Source of the DNA: an uncultured Desulfuromonas sp.
GTDB taxonomy: Bacteria > Desulfobacterota > Desulfuromonadia > Desulfuromonadales > Desulfuromonadaceae
DNA length: 64,000 nucleotides
Assembly (NCBI RefSeq): GCF_963678835.1
Contig: NZ_OY787469.1
Coordinates: 2,480,001 to 2,544,000, forward strand
Direction of reading: 5' to 3'
The translations under genes were made by a program, and so were the position numbers. The notes under the pieces are model-generated. The model searched no databases. It was not told the origin of the DNA and saw nothing but the letters and a program-made list of their open reading frames with translations. Each line of letters begins with the position of its first letter. Position 1 is the stretch's first letter. Below, one piece after another: positions 9,102 through 17,943 of this stretch.

Positions 9102-10217
9102 TCAGTCTTGATTTTCTGGTGGCAGGAATTTATAGCGTTTTAATTGCTTGATTAATAGCGGGGTTTGATTCAAGGCATGGTTGATCACTGAAGAGGTGAT
9201 CGTCGCCGCTGTTACGGCATCCACATCGGGGTTAAACGGTTTTGTTTCGGTCAACATACGCCCAACCAGAATCTGCTTCAACTTTCGCATGTCCTTTTGA
9301 TCAAATTCCTGATTGCCGTATTTGGTCAACTGCAGCGTTGCGACATCGATAATCTTCAATGATGAATCGAACAGATAGATAAAATGGACATCATGGCAGA
9401 TGTCGCAGACCGTAGAACGGCTGACCACTTCAGCCAGCAGGGTTCGGCGTTTTCCGCCACGTTCAACAATACCCCGGAACAGGCGGTGTCCCTCAATGCC
9501 CTTGATTTTTTCCAGTGAGTCGATGATTCCGTGACGTGCCAGCAGTCGGCGTACCTTGGTGATGATCTGTTGTTCGGAAAACGGCAGCGGTGTTTCCTGG
9601 GCGATATCTTCCAGGTCGCCTTCCGGCAGAAGCAGGTCCTCCGGCAGTTCGTCAACCATTTGCGTTAATAGTTTCAACGTCTCTTTGATATCCCAATTGG
9701 TGCCGATATGGGTTCCCGCAACAACACTGGCCTGGCCCGGAGCTGACTGTCGCACATAAACCGTGAACGGGGTTGTTTTACCCCCGACATCACGCCAGAA
9801 AAGATAGTTTTCATCGAGAAACAGCGGAAACGCTACGTCGTAGTAATCAATAAAATCCGCAACCCTTTTGGGGTGGTTGCCGACGGCAACGCCGACGATC
9901 CGCACCTTGTCTTTAAGATTGGGATCGCGTTCGATACGATGATACAACGTGTTGTAAATTGGCGCCTGATCTTTGCAATGCGGGCAGTGAACATTGAGGA
10001 ACTCGAACAGAACCACCTGCGCCTTAATCGCGCTGGGGGAAAAAAATTCCCCCTCAACGTTATTAAGCCCCAGATAGGCTCGCTGACGGGGTGATTCAGG
10101 CATGGGGAGTTGCAGCTCTGGAAAGGGATATCCGGTGCTGATCGGTGTTGACTGCTGTGCCCAACTGTGGGAGATACACATTGAAAAAAATAAAATACTT
10201 ATAATAAATTGTTTCAT
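9102..10217 (-). CDS. secreted thioredoxin-like protein with FMN-binding-like C-terminal domain
   Basis: 371 residues beginning with a signal peptide (cleavage probably after SWAQ near residue 21). Residues ~30-190 form a TlpA/AhpC-type thioredoxin fold with the redox motif NVHCPHCKDQ. The C-terminal half is separate: it contains a single CDICH (a CXXCH haem-attachment pattern) near residue 278 and ends with DAVTAATITS. That resembles the covalent-flavin site of FMN_bind domains (usual form SGATxT) with Gly replaced by Ala. I infer a periplasmic electron-transfer or thiol redox protein; haem and flavin loading are both unproven. It is transcribed alone, divergently from a histidine-kinase pair. 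Confidence 0.7.
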   Translation of the reverse strand: MKQFIISILFFSMCISHSWAQQSTPISTGYPFPELQLPMPESPRQRAYLGLNNVEGEFFSPSAIKAQVVLFEFLNVHCPHCKDQAPIYNTLYHRIERDPNLKDKVRIVGVAVGNHPKRVADFIDYYDVAFPLFLDENYLFWRDVGGKTTPFTVYVRQSAPGQASVVAGTHIGTNWDIKETLKLLTQMVDELPEDLLLPEGDLEDIAQETPLPFSEQQIITKVRRLLARHGIIDSLEKIKGIEGHRLFRGIVERGGKRRTLLAEVVSRSTVCDICHDVHFIYLFDSSLKIIDVATLQLTKYGNQEFDQKDMRKLKQILVGRMLTETKPFNPDVDAVTAATITSSVINHALNQTPLLIKQLKRYKFLPPENQD

Positions 10218-10361
10218 GTCTGATATCCTGTTGATGTTGATGACATGATGTTGTCAGGGCGTATACGCGCCTTGTTTTATTGGTTTTTCCGTGGTTTTGT
10301 TCTCAGCTTTCATAAGTGTGACACCTTGTGTGGAGGACCCATGGCAAAGATGGATTGTCAT

Positions 10362-10376
10362 TGTTACACTGTAACA
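10362..10376. promoter_or_regulatory. perfect 15-nt palindrome, candidate operator
   Basis: TGTTACA-c-TGTAACA, 7-bp perfect arms with a single central base, midway between the divergent redoxin gene (start 10217) and the kinase gene (start 10472). The form suits a dimeric HTH regulator. The regulator is not identified. Confidence 0.5.
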
Positions 10377-10471
10377 GATTGTGGTTCGGTTTAAACCAGA
10401 CAGATCAGGAAACATGACTCATTGATCGGTTATTGATCGGTTGTGTCATACCAAAACCTCCAGGGATTCTC

Positions 10472-13312
10472 ATGCGTGCTTCGTTTCGTACTCGCATACT
10501 GATAACGATTGGATGCCTGCTGCTGCTGTCTGCCGGTTCAATCGCCTATTTTGCTCAAAACCATGCGCAAAGGGCGGTGTTGGATTCGGCGGACCGTCAC
10601 GGGATTGATTTGATGAACGCGGTGTTGCTCACTATTGAAAATGAGTATCGCAGCCTTGAATTTCACCGCCATATCACGGTGGAGCGGCGTAAGGTGTTCC
10701 TCAAAGACGTGGTCATCGTTGCCATGTCCCACCTTAAAGAACTCTATGGCAAAGTCCAACGGGGTAAAATCAGCGAATCGGTGGCGCGGCGTGAAGCGCT
10801 GGAGCAACTCAGGAAGCTGCGTTATGCCAATGGGGTGGGCTATTTTTGGGTAAATGATCTCAGCGAACCTATTCCCAAAGTGTTGATGCATCCAATCATG
10901 CCGGAGCAGGAAGATGGTCGCTCTGCTGTTGATGACAAATATTATCGTGCCACCCAAGGCCATGAACATCTGTTGGTTTTGATTGCCAAGCTGATTCGGC
11001 GTGATCACGAGGGATTTATCAATTATCGTTGGAACAAGCCGACGTTACAGGGGGTTACGGAAGAACAGCCGAAAATCTCTTATGTCCGTTTGTTCAAACC
11101 GTGGGACTGGGTGGTGGGCAGCGGCGTGTATCTGGATGATATCGAGGCCGAAGTCCAACAACGTCTTGATGAGATTCTGGTCGAGCTTAAGCGTACCTTT
11201 TCCCGTGTGCATGTCGCTCAAAACGGTTACATGTTTATTTTCGATGGTCACGGCAACACGCTGATTCATCCCGATGCCAGAGGCGAGTTTGCGGACCACG
11301 GCTTTCCAAATGTCGGCCAATTTAAACGCGCTGCGTCGACACCCAATGTTCCCATTGAATACCATTGGCACCACCCACGTTACGCGGGGACCCAGCATGC
11401 CAAACGCGCTTATGTCAGTTATTTTGAACCGTTGGATTGGTATATCGTCTCTACCATGTATCTCGATGATCTGACGCACAGCGGATATGAATTGCGCCAG
11501 GATATTCTGATGGTTTCCGGACTGGTTCTGTTGGTGGCCGCCATGGTGTCTTACCTCTTCTCCTATTCGTTGACCCGTCCGTTGTTGCTCCTCACTGATG
11601 TGGCGCGGCGCATCGAGCACAGTCAAGACATGGATATTGCCGTTCCAATCTGTGGTGCGAGCGAAACGCGGGAACTGGGACAAGTGTTGCAGAATATGTT
11701 GGCTTCGATGAAGGGGCTGTTGCATGACAAAGAGGAGGCCATGCAGGCCATTGAAGTCAGCAACAATGATCTTATCGCCGCGAATAAACAACTGGCCAGG
11801 GAGATGGTTGAGCGGCAAGAGACTCAGCAGGCTCTGGAAAATAATGAACAAAAATATCGGAGCTTATTTGAGCTCTCCTACGACGCCATTGTGCTGGCCG
11901 ATTGTGACAGCCATCAGATTCTTGATAGCAATCATGCTGCAGAAGAGATGTTCGGTTACAGTCACGATGAAATGCAAGGAATGGTGCCGAAAGATTTTTC
12001 TCCGATCAATCAAGCGGATGGCAGTTTGTCGGAACTCAAATCCGCTGAAAAAATTGCCCGGCTTGTCCTGGAAGGACACCAGTTTTTCGAGTGGACGCAT
12101 AAAAAACGCAATGGCACGCTGTTTCAGACTGAGATCCATCTGACGCTGATCCCTCTCGACGGCAAACAAGCAATGTTGGCGGTGGTCCGTGATGTGACCC
12201 AACGCAAAAAGGCTGAAACCGCGCTGGTGAATGCTCTGGCTGACGCTGAGTCGTCACGGGATAAAATTGATGCCATCCTCAAAGCGATTTCTGATGGTTT
12301 AATCGTTGTGGACCCTCTGGGGCGGATTATTCTTATTAATCAATCAGCGCAGGATTGGTTGGGGCTTCCGGAAGGGGAGACTCTCAATCGTCAGGTGGCA
12401 ACGGTTCTTTGCGACAATGCTCTCTCTCGTCTGGTTGAATCGATCCTGGCGGGCGAGTCCCTGTCACGACACTGTGAAGTCGAGGTGCCGATAGCTGATC
12501 AGGAGCGTAATCGTTTAATGGCCGTTCAGGTGACGGCTGTACAGAATGACGACAAAGAGATTTCCGGAACACTGATCTTGCTACGGGATATCACCCGGGA
12601 ACGGGAACTGGATCAGCTTAAAAATGAGTTTATCTCCTCTGCCGCTCACGAGCTTAATACGCCGCTGACCGTGATCATGGGATTTGCCGAATTGCTTGTC
12701 AATCGCGAATACCGCCAGTCCATAACGTTGGAACAGCAGCAGGAATTTCTCGAAACGATTCGCAATAAAGGCGAAGTGCTCACCTCAATCGTTGACGATC
12801 TGTTGAAACTCGAACAGCTCGAATTCGGCCAGTCAATTCAGTTGCAGTACCATCGTTTTGATTTGCAGCTTGATATTATGACCCTGGTCAAACACTATGA
12901 AGAGACGTATCCCGATCATCGTTTTATCGTCATGGCCGAGCCAGGTGAACTTTGGGCTGACCAGGAAAAGATTGGTCAGGTTCTCGATAACCTGCTCAGT
13001 AATGCGGTAAAATTTTCGCCGCCACAAACACGGATTCATATTTCATCACAGATGAAAAATCATCAGGCGGTCATCACTGTGCGTGATGAGGGGATCGGTA
13101 TGGAACAGAAAAATATCGACAAAGTGTTCGATACATTTTTCCGTATTGATGGTTCCACCACCTCTAAAGGTGGATTGGGCCTCGGGTTGACGGTGGCAAA
13201 AAGTATCATTGATGCCCATCATGGTTCGATTCGTGTTGATAGCGAAGTCGATCGCGGAACAACGGTGACACTGACGCTGCCGTGTCAAAAAAGAGGAGAG
13301 GAGCATGTTTGA
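10472..13312 (+). CDS. Cache/PAS hybrid-less sensor histidine kinase
   Basis: 946-residue membrane sensor kinase. Order: TM1 (~7-29); periplasmic region of two Cache-like repeats (each ends with a PWDWVVGSGVYLDD- or PLDWYIVSTMYLDD-type segment); TM2 (~355-378); HAMP; PAS (~465-585); second PAS (~605-715); HisKA with AAHELNTPL (His near residue 726); HATPase with N-box NLLSNAVKF and GLGLGLTVAK. The Cache pair presumably senses a small periplasmic ligand. The ATG at 10472 has AGGGA upstream; a TTG at 10433 would add 13 residues. The next kinase gene overlaps it by 8 nt. No response regulator is adjacent. Confidence 0.88.
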   Translation: MRASFRTRILITIGCLLLLSAGSIAYFAQNHAQRAVLDSADRHGIDLMNAVLLTIENEYRSLEFHRHITVERRKVFLKDVVIVAMSHLKELYGKVQRGKISESVARREALEQLRKLRYANGVGYFWVNDLSEPIPKVLMHPIMPEQEDGRSAVDDKYYRATQGHEHLLVLIAKLIRRDHEGFINYRWNKPTLQGVTEEQPKISYVRLFKPWDWVVGSGVYLDDIEAEVQQRLDEILVELKRTFSRVHVAQNGYMFIFDGHGNTLIHPDARGEFADHGFPNVGQFKRAASTPNVPIEYHWHHPRYAGTQHAKRAYVSYFEPLDWYIVSTMYLDDLTHSGYELRQDILMVSGLVLLVAAMVSYLFSYSLTRPLLLLTDVARRIEHSQDMDIAVPICGASETRELGQVLQNMLASMKGLLHDKEEAMQAIEVSNNDLIAANKQLAREMVERQETQQALENNEQKYRSLFELSYDAIVLADCDSHQILDSNHAAEEMFGYSHDEMQGMVPKDFSPINQADGSLSELKSAEKIARLVLEGHQFFEWTHKKRNGTLFQTEIHLTLIPLDGKQAMLAVVRDVTQRKKAETALVNALADAESSRDKIDAILKAISDGLIVVDPLGRIILINQSAQDWLGLPEGETLNRQVATVLCDNALSRLVESILAGESLSRHCEVEVPIADQERNRLMAVQVTAVQNDDKEISGTLILLRDITRERELDQLKNEFISSAAHELNTPLTVIMGFAELLVNREYRQSITLEQQQEFLETIRNKGEVLTSIVDDLLKLEQLEFGQSIQLQYHRFDLQLDIMTLVKHYEETYPDHRFIVMAEPGELWADQEKIGQVLDNLLSNAVKFSPPQTRIHISSQMKNHQAVITVRDEGIGMEQKNIDKVFDTFFRIDGSTTSKGGLGLGLTVAKSIIDAHHGSIRVDSEVDRGTTVTLTLPCQKRGEEHV

Positions 13313-15305
13313 TTGGCTCAATCGACTTTTCAATACGTTAAGGTCGCGGATACTTGCCCTGACCATCTCCATGGTGTTGCTCAGCGCGTTTACCATTTCG
13401 ATTATGACGCATTACACCATCGATCGAGCCGTTTCCAAAAAGCTGGACCAACATGCCAAAGATCTGATTCAGACGGTGTTGCTCAACGTCGAAAGTGAAT
13501 ACCGCAGCTACCAGTTCCACAAGCAGGCCACCTTGGAACGACGAAGGCAGGAGATGAAGAACATCGTCGGTCTGGCGCTGTCCTATGTTGAGGAGCAATA
13601 CTCAGACTCGCGAGCCAAGTTGATTTCGCCTTATCAGGCGCAACAAAATGCCATCGAACATATCCGGTTGCTTCGCTATGATCAAGGCGTTGGCTACCTG
13701 TGGATCAATTCCATGGATCAGCCGGTTCCTGAAATGATCATGCATCCGATGTTGCCCCATCTGGATGGTAAAGCACTCGATTCACCGTCTTTTAATAGCC
13801 TGGCTGGTGAAAAGGGAAATTTTTTTAGCAAAGTGGTGTCGATCTGTGCCGAGAAGAAAGAGGGATTTGTCCGATATCTGTGGCCCAAGCCAACAGCTCA
13901 GGGGCTGACCGTTCAACAGCCGAAAATCTCATTTGTTCGTTTGTTTGAGCCGTGGCAATGGGTGGTCGGAACCGGGGTCTATATTGATGATATCGAGCAC
14001 GAAGCCGAAAGGCGATTGGCCTCCATTATTGAAGAATTGCGGGCGGCTCTCTCCCAAATGAAAGTCGCAGAAACCGGCTATATGTGCATCTTCAATGGCA
14101 AGAAAGAGATGTTGATTCATCCCCATATCAATGGAGATGCGTTTCGTACCATGGTTAATCCGAGCACAGGCAACATGCTGGTGGATGACCTGATCGTTGC
14201 GGCGAAACATCCTGAAATGCCGCTGGAATACTTATGGGACCGTCCCGATCATATTGGCAAGTACAACTATAAAAAGCGTGCATACATCCGTTATTTTGAA
14301 CCGCTGGACTGGTATATTGTCTCCACCATGTATGTGACGGAGCTGAACGCACCGGCCGCAACGGCCCAAAGCGGCATTCTGTTTATGACACTTGGAGTTT
14401 TACTGGTTTCGTCCCTGCTGGCTCTGCACCTGTCCAAAGCGTTGTCGACTCCGTTGTACCGGTTAACCCAACGTGCGGCTCTGATTGAAAAAGATATTTA
14501 CCAGGATATCGATATCCCGGTGTCCGGGACGCGTGAAACACAGGACTTGGCCATGGTTCTCAGCCAGATGCTGACGTCTGTTCAAGTGGCGCAGTCGGAT
14601 TTGAAACAGGTCAATAAAGAACTCGAAGCTTTTGCTTATACGGTTTCGCACGACCTGCGCACATTTTTGACTCCGATCGTCGGTTATGCCCAGTTTTTGA
14701 TTGAAAACTATCATCGCGTACTTGATGAACAAGCCCTTGATGCCCTGGATGAAATTGAGCAGCAGGGCGACAAAATGCTGGTTTTCATGGAAGACCTTCT
14801 CGATTTGGCGAAAGTCGGCCACGATGATCGACCGTTACATCCGGTGAACACCAACGCCGTGGTGACCGATGTGATTATGGATCTTAATTCAGAACTGGTC
14901 GTCCAACAGGGGCGCATTGTGATCGAAGATATTCCAGATGTTTATTTGCCGAAAACCGTAGTCAGTCAATTGTTTTCCAATTTATTGACCAACGCGATAC
15001 GCTATTCACTGCCTGATGGTGAACAGATTGAAGTTGGAGGTTATTCTCGTGGCAGCCTGATACAATTTTACGTGCGTGACCATGGTCCGGGGATTGATGA
15101 GCAGGAACAGCCTCAGGTGTTTGAGGTGTTTTTTCGTGGCAAGCAGGCGAAAAAGTGTCCCGGTACCGGGATTGGATTGGCGACGGTGCAAAAAATTGCT
15201 CGTCACTACGGCGGTCGTGCCTGGGTCAACACCACAGAAGGTGGGGGCGCGACAGTGTGGGTTGAAGTGATCAATTTGCCACAAGTTAATGGTCCCACTC
15301 TGTAA
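13305..15305 (+). CDS. Cache-domain sensor histidine kinase
   Basis: 666-residue kinase whose N-terminal half is clearly paralogous to the preceding protein (TM1, double Cache with YLWINSMDQPVPEMIMHP and PWQWVVGTGVYIDD, TM2, HAMP), but it lacks PAS domains. HisKA is AYTVSHDLRTFLTP, with Phe where most kinases have Pro after the SHDLRT box; the phospho-acceptor His is near residue 449. The HATPase ends with GTGIGLATVQKIARHYGG, a phytochrome-like kinase signature. ATG at 13305 follows GGAGAGGAG within the end of the upstream gene, so expression is coupled. The two may form heteromers or report on related ligands. Confidence 0.88.
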   Translation: MFDWLNRLFNTLRSRILALTISMVLLSAFTISIMTHYTIDRAVSKKLDQHAKDLIQTVLLNVESEYRSYQFHKQATLERRRQEMKNIVGLALSYVEEQYSDSRAKLISPYQAQQNAIEHIRLLRYDQGVGYLWINSMDQPVPEMIMHPMLPHLDGKALDSPSFNSLAGEKGNFFSKVVSICAEKKEGFVRYLWPKPTAQGLTVQQPKISFVRLFEPWQWVVGTGVYIDDIEHEAERRLASIIEELRAALSQMKVAETGYMCIFNGKKEMLIHPHINGDAFRTMVNPSTGNMLVDDLIVAAKHPEMPLEYLWDRPDHIGKYNYKKRAYIRYFEPLDWYIVSTMYVTELNAPAATAQSGILFMTLGVLLVSSLLALHLSKALSTPLYRLTQRAALIEKDIYQDIDIPVSGTRETQDLAMVLSQMLTSVQVAQSDLKQVNKELEAFAYTVSHDLRTFLTPIVGYAQFLIENYHRVLDEQALDALDEIEQQGDKMLVFMEDLLDLAKVGHDDRPLHPVNTNAVVTDVIMDLNSELVVQQGRIVIEDIPDVYLPKTVVSQLFSNLLTNAIRYSLPDGEQIEVGGYSRGSLIQFYVRDHGPGIDEQEQPQVFEVFFRGKQAKKCPGTGIGLATVQKIARHYGGRAWVNTTEGGGATVWVEVINLPQVNGPTL

Positions 15306-15355
15306 TTCTAATGGTTTGGGACGTGTTATGTCATTTTTTTCGAGCCAACATCGTC

Positions 15356-15383
15356 TTGACAAGCTAACTTGTTTTGTTAGGCT
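15356..15383 (+). promoter_or_regulatory. possible sigma-70 promoter of tpx
   Basis: TTGACA at 15356-15361, 16-nt spacer, weak -10 TAGGCT at 15378-15383. The perfect -35 and position 35 bp before the tpx start make it plausible. Confidence 0.4.
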
Positions 15384-15417
15384 GACAACTGGCTCATTAA
15401 ACAAAAGGAGATCTATG

Positions 15418-15936
15418 ATGGCAGAAAAAAGAACTGGTGTAATTACATTTAAAGGCAATGCTGTAACGTTGGTTGGTCCGGATATCAACGTAGGTGACGC
15501 CGCGCCTGATTTTAAAGTGGTGGATAACGGCCTGCAACCGGTAACCTTGGAATCGGCCAAAGGCAAAGTTCAGTTGATTGCGGTTGTGCCGTCGATTGAC
15601 ACGGGCGTTTGCGATACCATGACCCGTAAATTTAATCAGGATGCCGCCGATCTTCCGGAAAATGTTGCTGTTTATACCATCAGCGTGGATCTGCCGTTTG
15701 CTCAGGGACGTTGGTGTGGCAATGCCGGAATTGAGCGTGTGAAAACATTATCAGATTATCAGGAGCGTTCTTTTGGCCTGGCCTATGGATTGCTGATTGA
15801 TGAATTGAAATTGTTGGCTCGTGCCGTTTATGTCGTCGATACCGAGGGCAAGGTGGCTTATCGTGAAATTGTTTCCGAAGTGACCTCTGAACCGGATTAC
15901 CAGGCGGCTCTCAATGCGGTAAAAGCACTGCTCTAA
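15418..15936 (+). CDS. tpx: thiol peroxidase
   Basis: Atypical 2-Cys peroxiredoxin of the Tpx family, reducing hydrogen and alkyl peroxides with electrons from thioredoxin. The peroxidatic Cys lies in PSIDTGVCDTMTRKFN and the resolving Cys in DLPFAQGRWCGNAGIE, both at the spacing known for Tpx. Length (172 residues) is normal. AAGGAG at 15405-15410 supports ATG 15418 (7-nt spacer) or ATG 15415 (4 nt). It is monocistronic, followed by a dispersed repeat and a terminator. Oxidative stress defence in an otherwise anaerobic gene set. Confidence 0.93.
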   Translation: MAEKRTGVITFKGNAVTLVGPDINVGDAAPDFKVVDNGLQPVTLESAKGKVQLIAVVPSIDTGVCDTMTRKFNQDAADLPENVAVYTISVDLPFAQGRWCGNAGIERVKTLSDYQERSFGLAYGLLIDELKLLARAVYVVDTEGKVAYREIVSEVTSEPDYQAALNAVKALL

Positions 15937-16083
15937 CAGGCTGTTGAAAAACATGGAGCCCCTGGACGGGCGACCAAAATCAAGGACAGGTTTTCAAGCC
16001 CTTGATTTGGTAAGCAAGACGGAAATCGCCTTTTCGGTTTGCGTCATTGAAAAGGCCCCGGATGGGACTTTTTCAACATCCTG
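15937..16083 (+). repeat. GTTGAAAAA-ended intergenic repeat, copy 1
   Basis: 147-bp element bounded by CAGGCTGTTGAAAAA (15937-15951) and TTTTTCAACATCCTG (16069-16083), inverted repeats matching at 14 of 15 positions. Inside is a second hairpin, AAATCAAGG...CCTTGATTT. Related copies occur at 33045-33196 and 49855-49950 in the same orientation, each just downstream of a plus-strand gene. Confidence 0.85.
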
Positions 16084-16110
16084 CTAAAAAACACGGAGAT
16101 AATCCTTTAA

Positions 16111-16139
16111 AAGGCTGGCCATTAGGTCAGCCTTTTTTT
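16111..16139 (+). terminator. terminator downstream of tpx
   Basis: AAGGCTG (16111-16117) pairs with CAGCCTT (16128-16134), CC/GG continuing inside, followed by TTTTTTT. Confidence 0.85.
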
Positions 16140-16216
16140 ATATATTGAAAAAACGATTTAGCTTGTTACTCTTTTTTGCGTGTTTTCATTGATGCAATGT
16201 ATCCAGGGAGAAGAAC

Positions 16217-16708
16217 ATGAAGAGAGCCTTTATCGTTTTGGTGGTGATCGTGGCCAGTGCTCCCGTTGGCTTCGCTATGGAAAATCCGCATCAGATCTCG
16301 CGGGTGTTTCGTAAAACACATCAAAATGAAGTCGCTCCAGTCTGCGAGTTGTGTCATAAATTAACCCAAGAGCTGGTCTTTGATTTTGACATTTCCGGCG
16401 AATTTGTTCCTGAGCAGTTTGTTGATGCGGTCCTGCCAATTGTCAATGACCAGGAAATTTGCATGCGCTGCCATGTCAATGCCGATCAGCAGTCGGTTAA
16501 TCATCCGGTGGGAATGTCCTATGATCCGGGATTTCTTTCCGAAAAATTTCATGTCCAACCGCAGGGAATCAAGCTTTATCATTGGCAGGAGGGTGATTCC
16601 GGTCGGGTGATGTGTTCAACCTGCCATGATCCGCATAGCGATGGTCGTTGGATGCTTCGGGTACCATTGGCTGATTCACAATTGTGTCTGTGCTGCCATA
16701 ACTACTGA
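16217..16708 (+). CDS. secreted tetraheme c-type cytochrome
   Basis: 163-residue protein with a signal peptide (residues ~1-20, ending GFAM) and four CXXCH haem-attachment sites: CELCH, CMRCH, CSTCH and CLCCH. The last two lie in CSTCHDPHSDG and a C-terminal CLCCHNY, the doubled-CXXCH arrangement of NapC/NrfB-like and Geobacter-type multiheme cytochromes. Several further His residues could be distal ligands. It would act in the periplasm in electron transfer. AGGGAGAAG precedes ATG 16217. It stands alone and converges on the permease gene; its partner is not evident. Confidence 0.88.
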   Translation: MKRAFIVLVVIVASAPVGFAMENPHQISRVFRKTHQNEVAPVCELCHKLTQELVFDFDISGEFVPEQFVDAVLPIVNDQEICMRCHVNADQQSVNHPVGMSYDPGFLSEKFHVQPQGIKLYHWQEGDSGRVMCSTCHDPHSDGRWMLRVPLADSQLCLCCHNY

Positions 16709-16737
16709 TTTTGCAGAGGCGGGGGGGAAACACCTTA

Positions 16738-17943
16738 TTAAATATGGCGCAACGCCTCCACCGGGTTGAGTCGTGAGGCTTTCCAGGCGGGAAACAAGCC
16801 GGAAAAAAAACAGGTGACTGCTGCCAGAAGAAACGCCGCCACCATGTCCAACCAGCGCAGTTGCGGGTAAAGGATATGGGCGTTGGTGAAATATTGATTG
16901 TTGCTGGTAAGCTGGCTCAAATCAAGGCCATGCTGCCCCAGCCATAAGCAGATCACCGCACCGATCAGGCCGCCGATTAGCGCTGCACCTGTTCCAAGAA
17001 AAAGAGCTTCCGACAATACCATGCGTATCACACCCGCCGGTGGATATCCCAGCGCTGCCAGCAAGCCAAATTCCTCAAACCGTTCATAGGTGATCATCGT
17101 CATGGTATTGAGAATACCCATGCCAACCAGAACAAACACAATGACAATCAAGATCGACATCGTCGTGTCGTTGAGTTCGATCAATTGCACCAAGTCGGGC
17201 AGCGCCTCCTGCCAGCGTGTTATGCGCTGATCTTTGCTCAGTAGCGGCAGCAGACGTGTTTCCATGTCATTCTGATTATCGAGTTGGGTGTGGATGCTGA
17301 TCTCACTGATTACCTGCGGCGCTTTGATCAGTTGTTGCAGGGTTGCCAACTCCACATAGGCATGCGTGGTGTCAAAACTCGGCAGGCCGGTTGAGAACAT
17401 GCCGACAATGGTCAGTTTGGCCAGAGCGGGCTGACCGGCACTGTTCTGGGCCATGACTGTCACCTGATCGTTTAAAGACAGCGACAGTGCTTGGCATAAC
17501 GCCTGTGAAAGAACAATGGTATTGCTGCGACCAAGATAGGTCCCTTCACGCATCTGGTTGGAAATCTGGGTGACTTGGGCTTCATGTTCAGGGATGATGC
17601 CGCTGAGTGAGATCATGCTGCTCTGTGGCCCGGCCAGGAGCAGGGCCGCTGTCTTAAGCCGTTCAGCGTAACGAATCTGATGCTGTTCGAGACGATCGAG
17701 CAGGTCGACGGAATCGTTGATTGGTTGCAGTAATGATCTGTTGGGGCGATAGTCCGGAGCATGAATTTGCAGGATGCCGTTGTCGAGAGAGGTCGTAGAA
17801 ACAATCATCTGTTCGTGCATGCCCACCTTTAATGATTGGAAGACAATCAGACAGACCACACCAAAAGCGACGAGACTGCCGGTAAGCAGGGTCCGACGGC
17901 GGTTGCGTCCAAGATTTCTTAAGCCGATCACAGCATCGATCAT
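16738..17943 (-). CDS. FtsX/MacB-like ABC transporter permease
   Basis: About 401 residues with one N-terminal membrane segment (~16-38), a MacB-type periplasmic domain (~45-260) and three C-terminal membrane segments with GLLAALGYPPAGVIRMVLSEAL between them, the FtsX-domain signature. Such permeases (LolC/E, MacB, FtsX) work with an ATPase to extract or signal across the membrane, but no ATPase gene lies in this window. ATG 17943 overlaps the preceding gene's TGA (ATGA), fixing the start; a longer frame to 18012 is therefore unlikely. The substrate may relate to its isoprenoid-synthase partner. Confidence 0.8.
   Translation of the reverse strand: MIDAVIGLRNLGRNRRRTLLTGSLVAFGVVCLIVFQSLKVGMHEQMIVSTTSLDNGILQIHAPDYRPNRSLLQPINDSVDLLDRLEQHQIRYAERLKTAALLLAGPQSSMISLSGIIPEHEAQVTQISNQMREGTYLGRSNTIVLSQALCQALSLSLNDQVTVMAQNSAGQPALAKLTIVGMFSTGLPSFDTTHAYVELATLQQLIKAPQVISEISIHTQLDNQNDMETRLLPLLSKDQRITRWQEALPDLVQLIELNDTTMSILIVIVFVLVGMGILNTMTMITYERFEEFGLLAALGYPPAGVIRMVLSEALFLGTGAALIGGLIGAVICLWLGQHGLDLSQLTSNNQYFTNAHILYPQLRWLDMVAAFLLAAVTCFFSGLFPAWKASRLNPVEALRHI

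Noticed and set aside
11045..11851. Minus-strand 268-residue frame within the first Cache kinase
   Set aside because: Entirely inside a well-supported gene, no ribosome-binding site or recognisable domain.
16081..16216. Cyclic-di-GMP (GEMM) riboswitch before the cytochrome gene
   Set aside because: Such riboswitches are known upstream of cytochromes in this lineage, but neither the conserved core nor receptor-loop pattern is visible here or elsewhere in the window.
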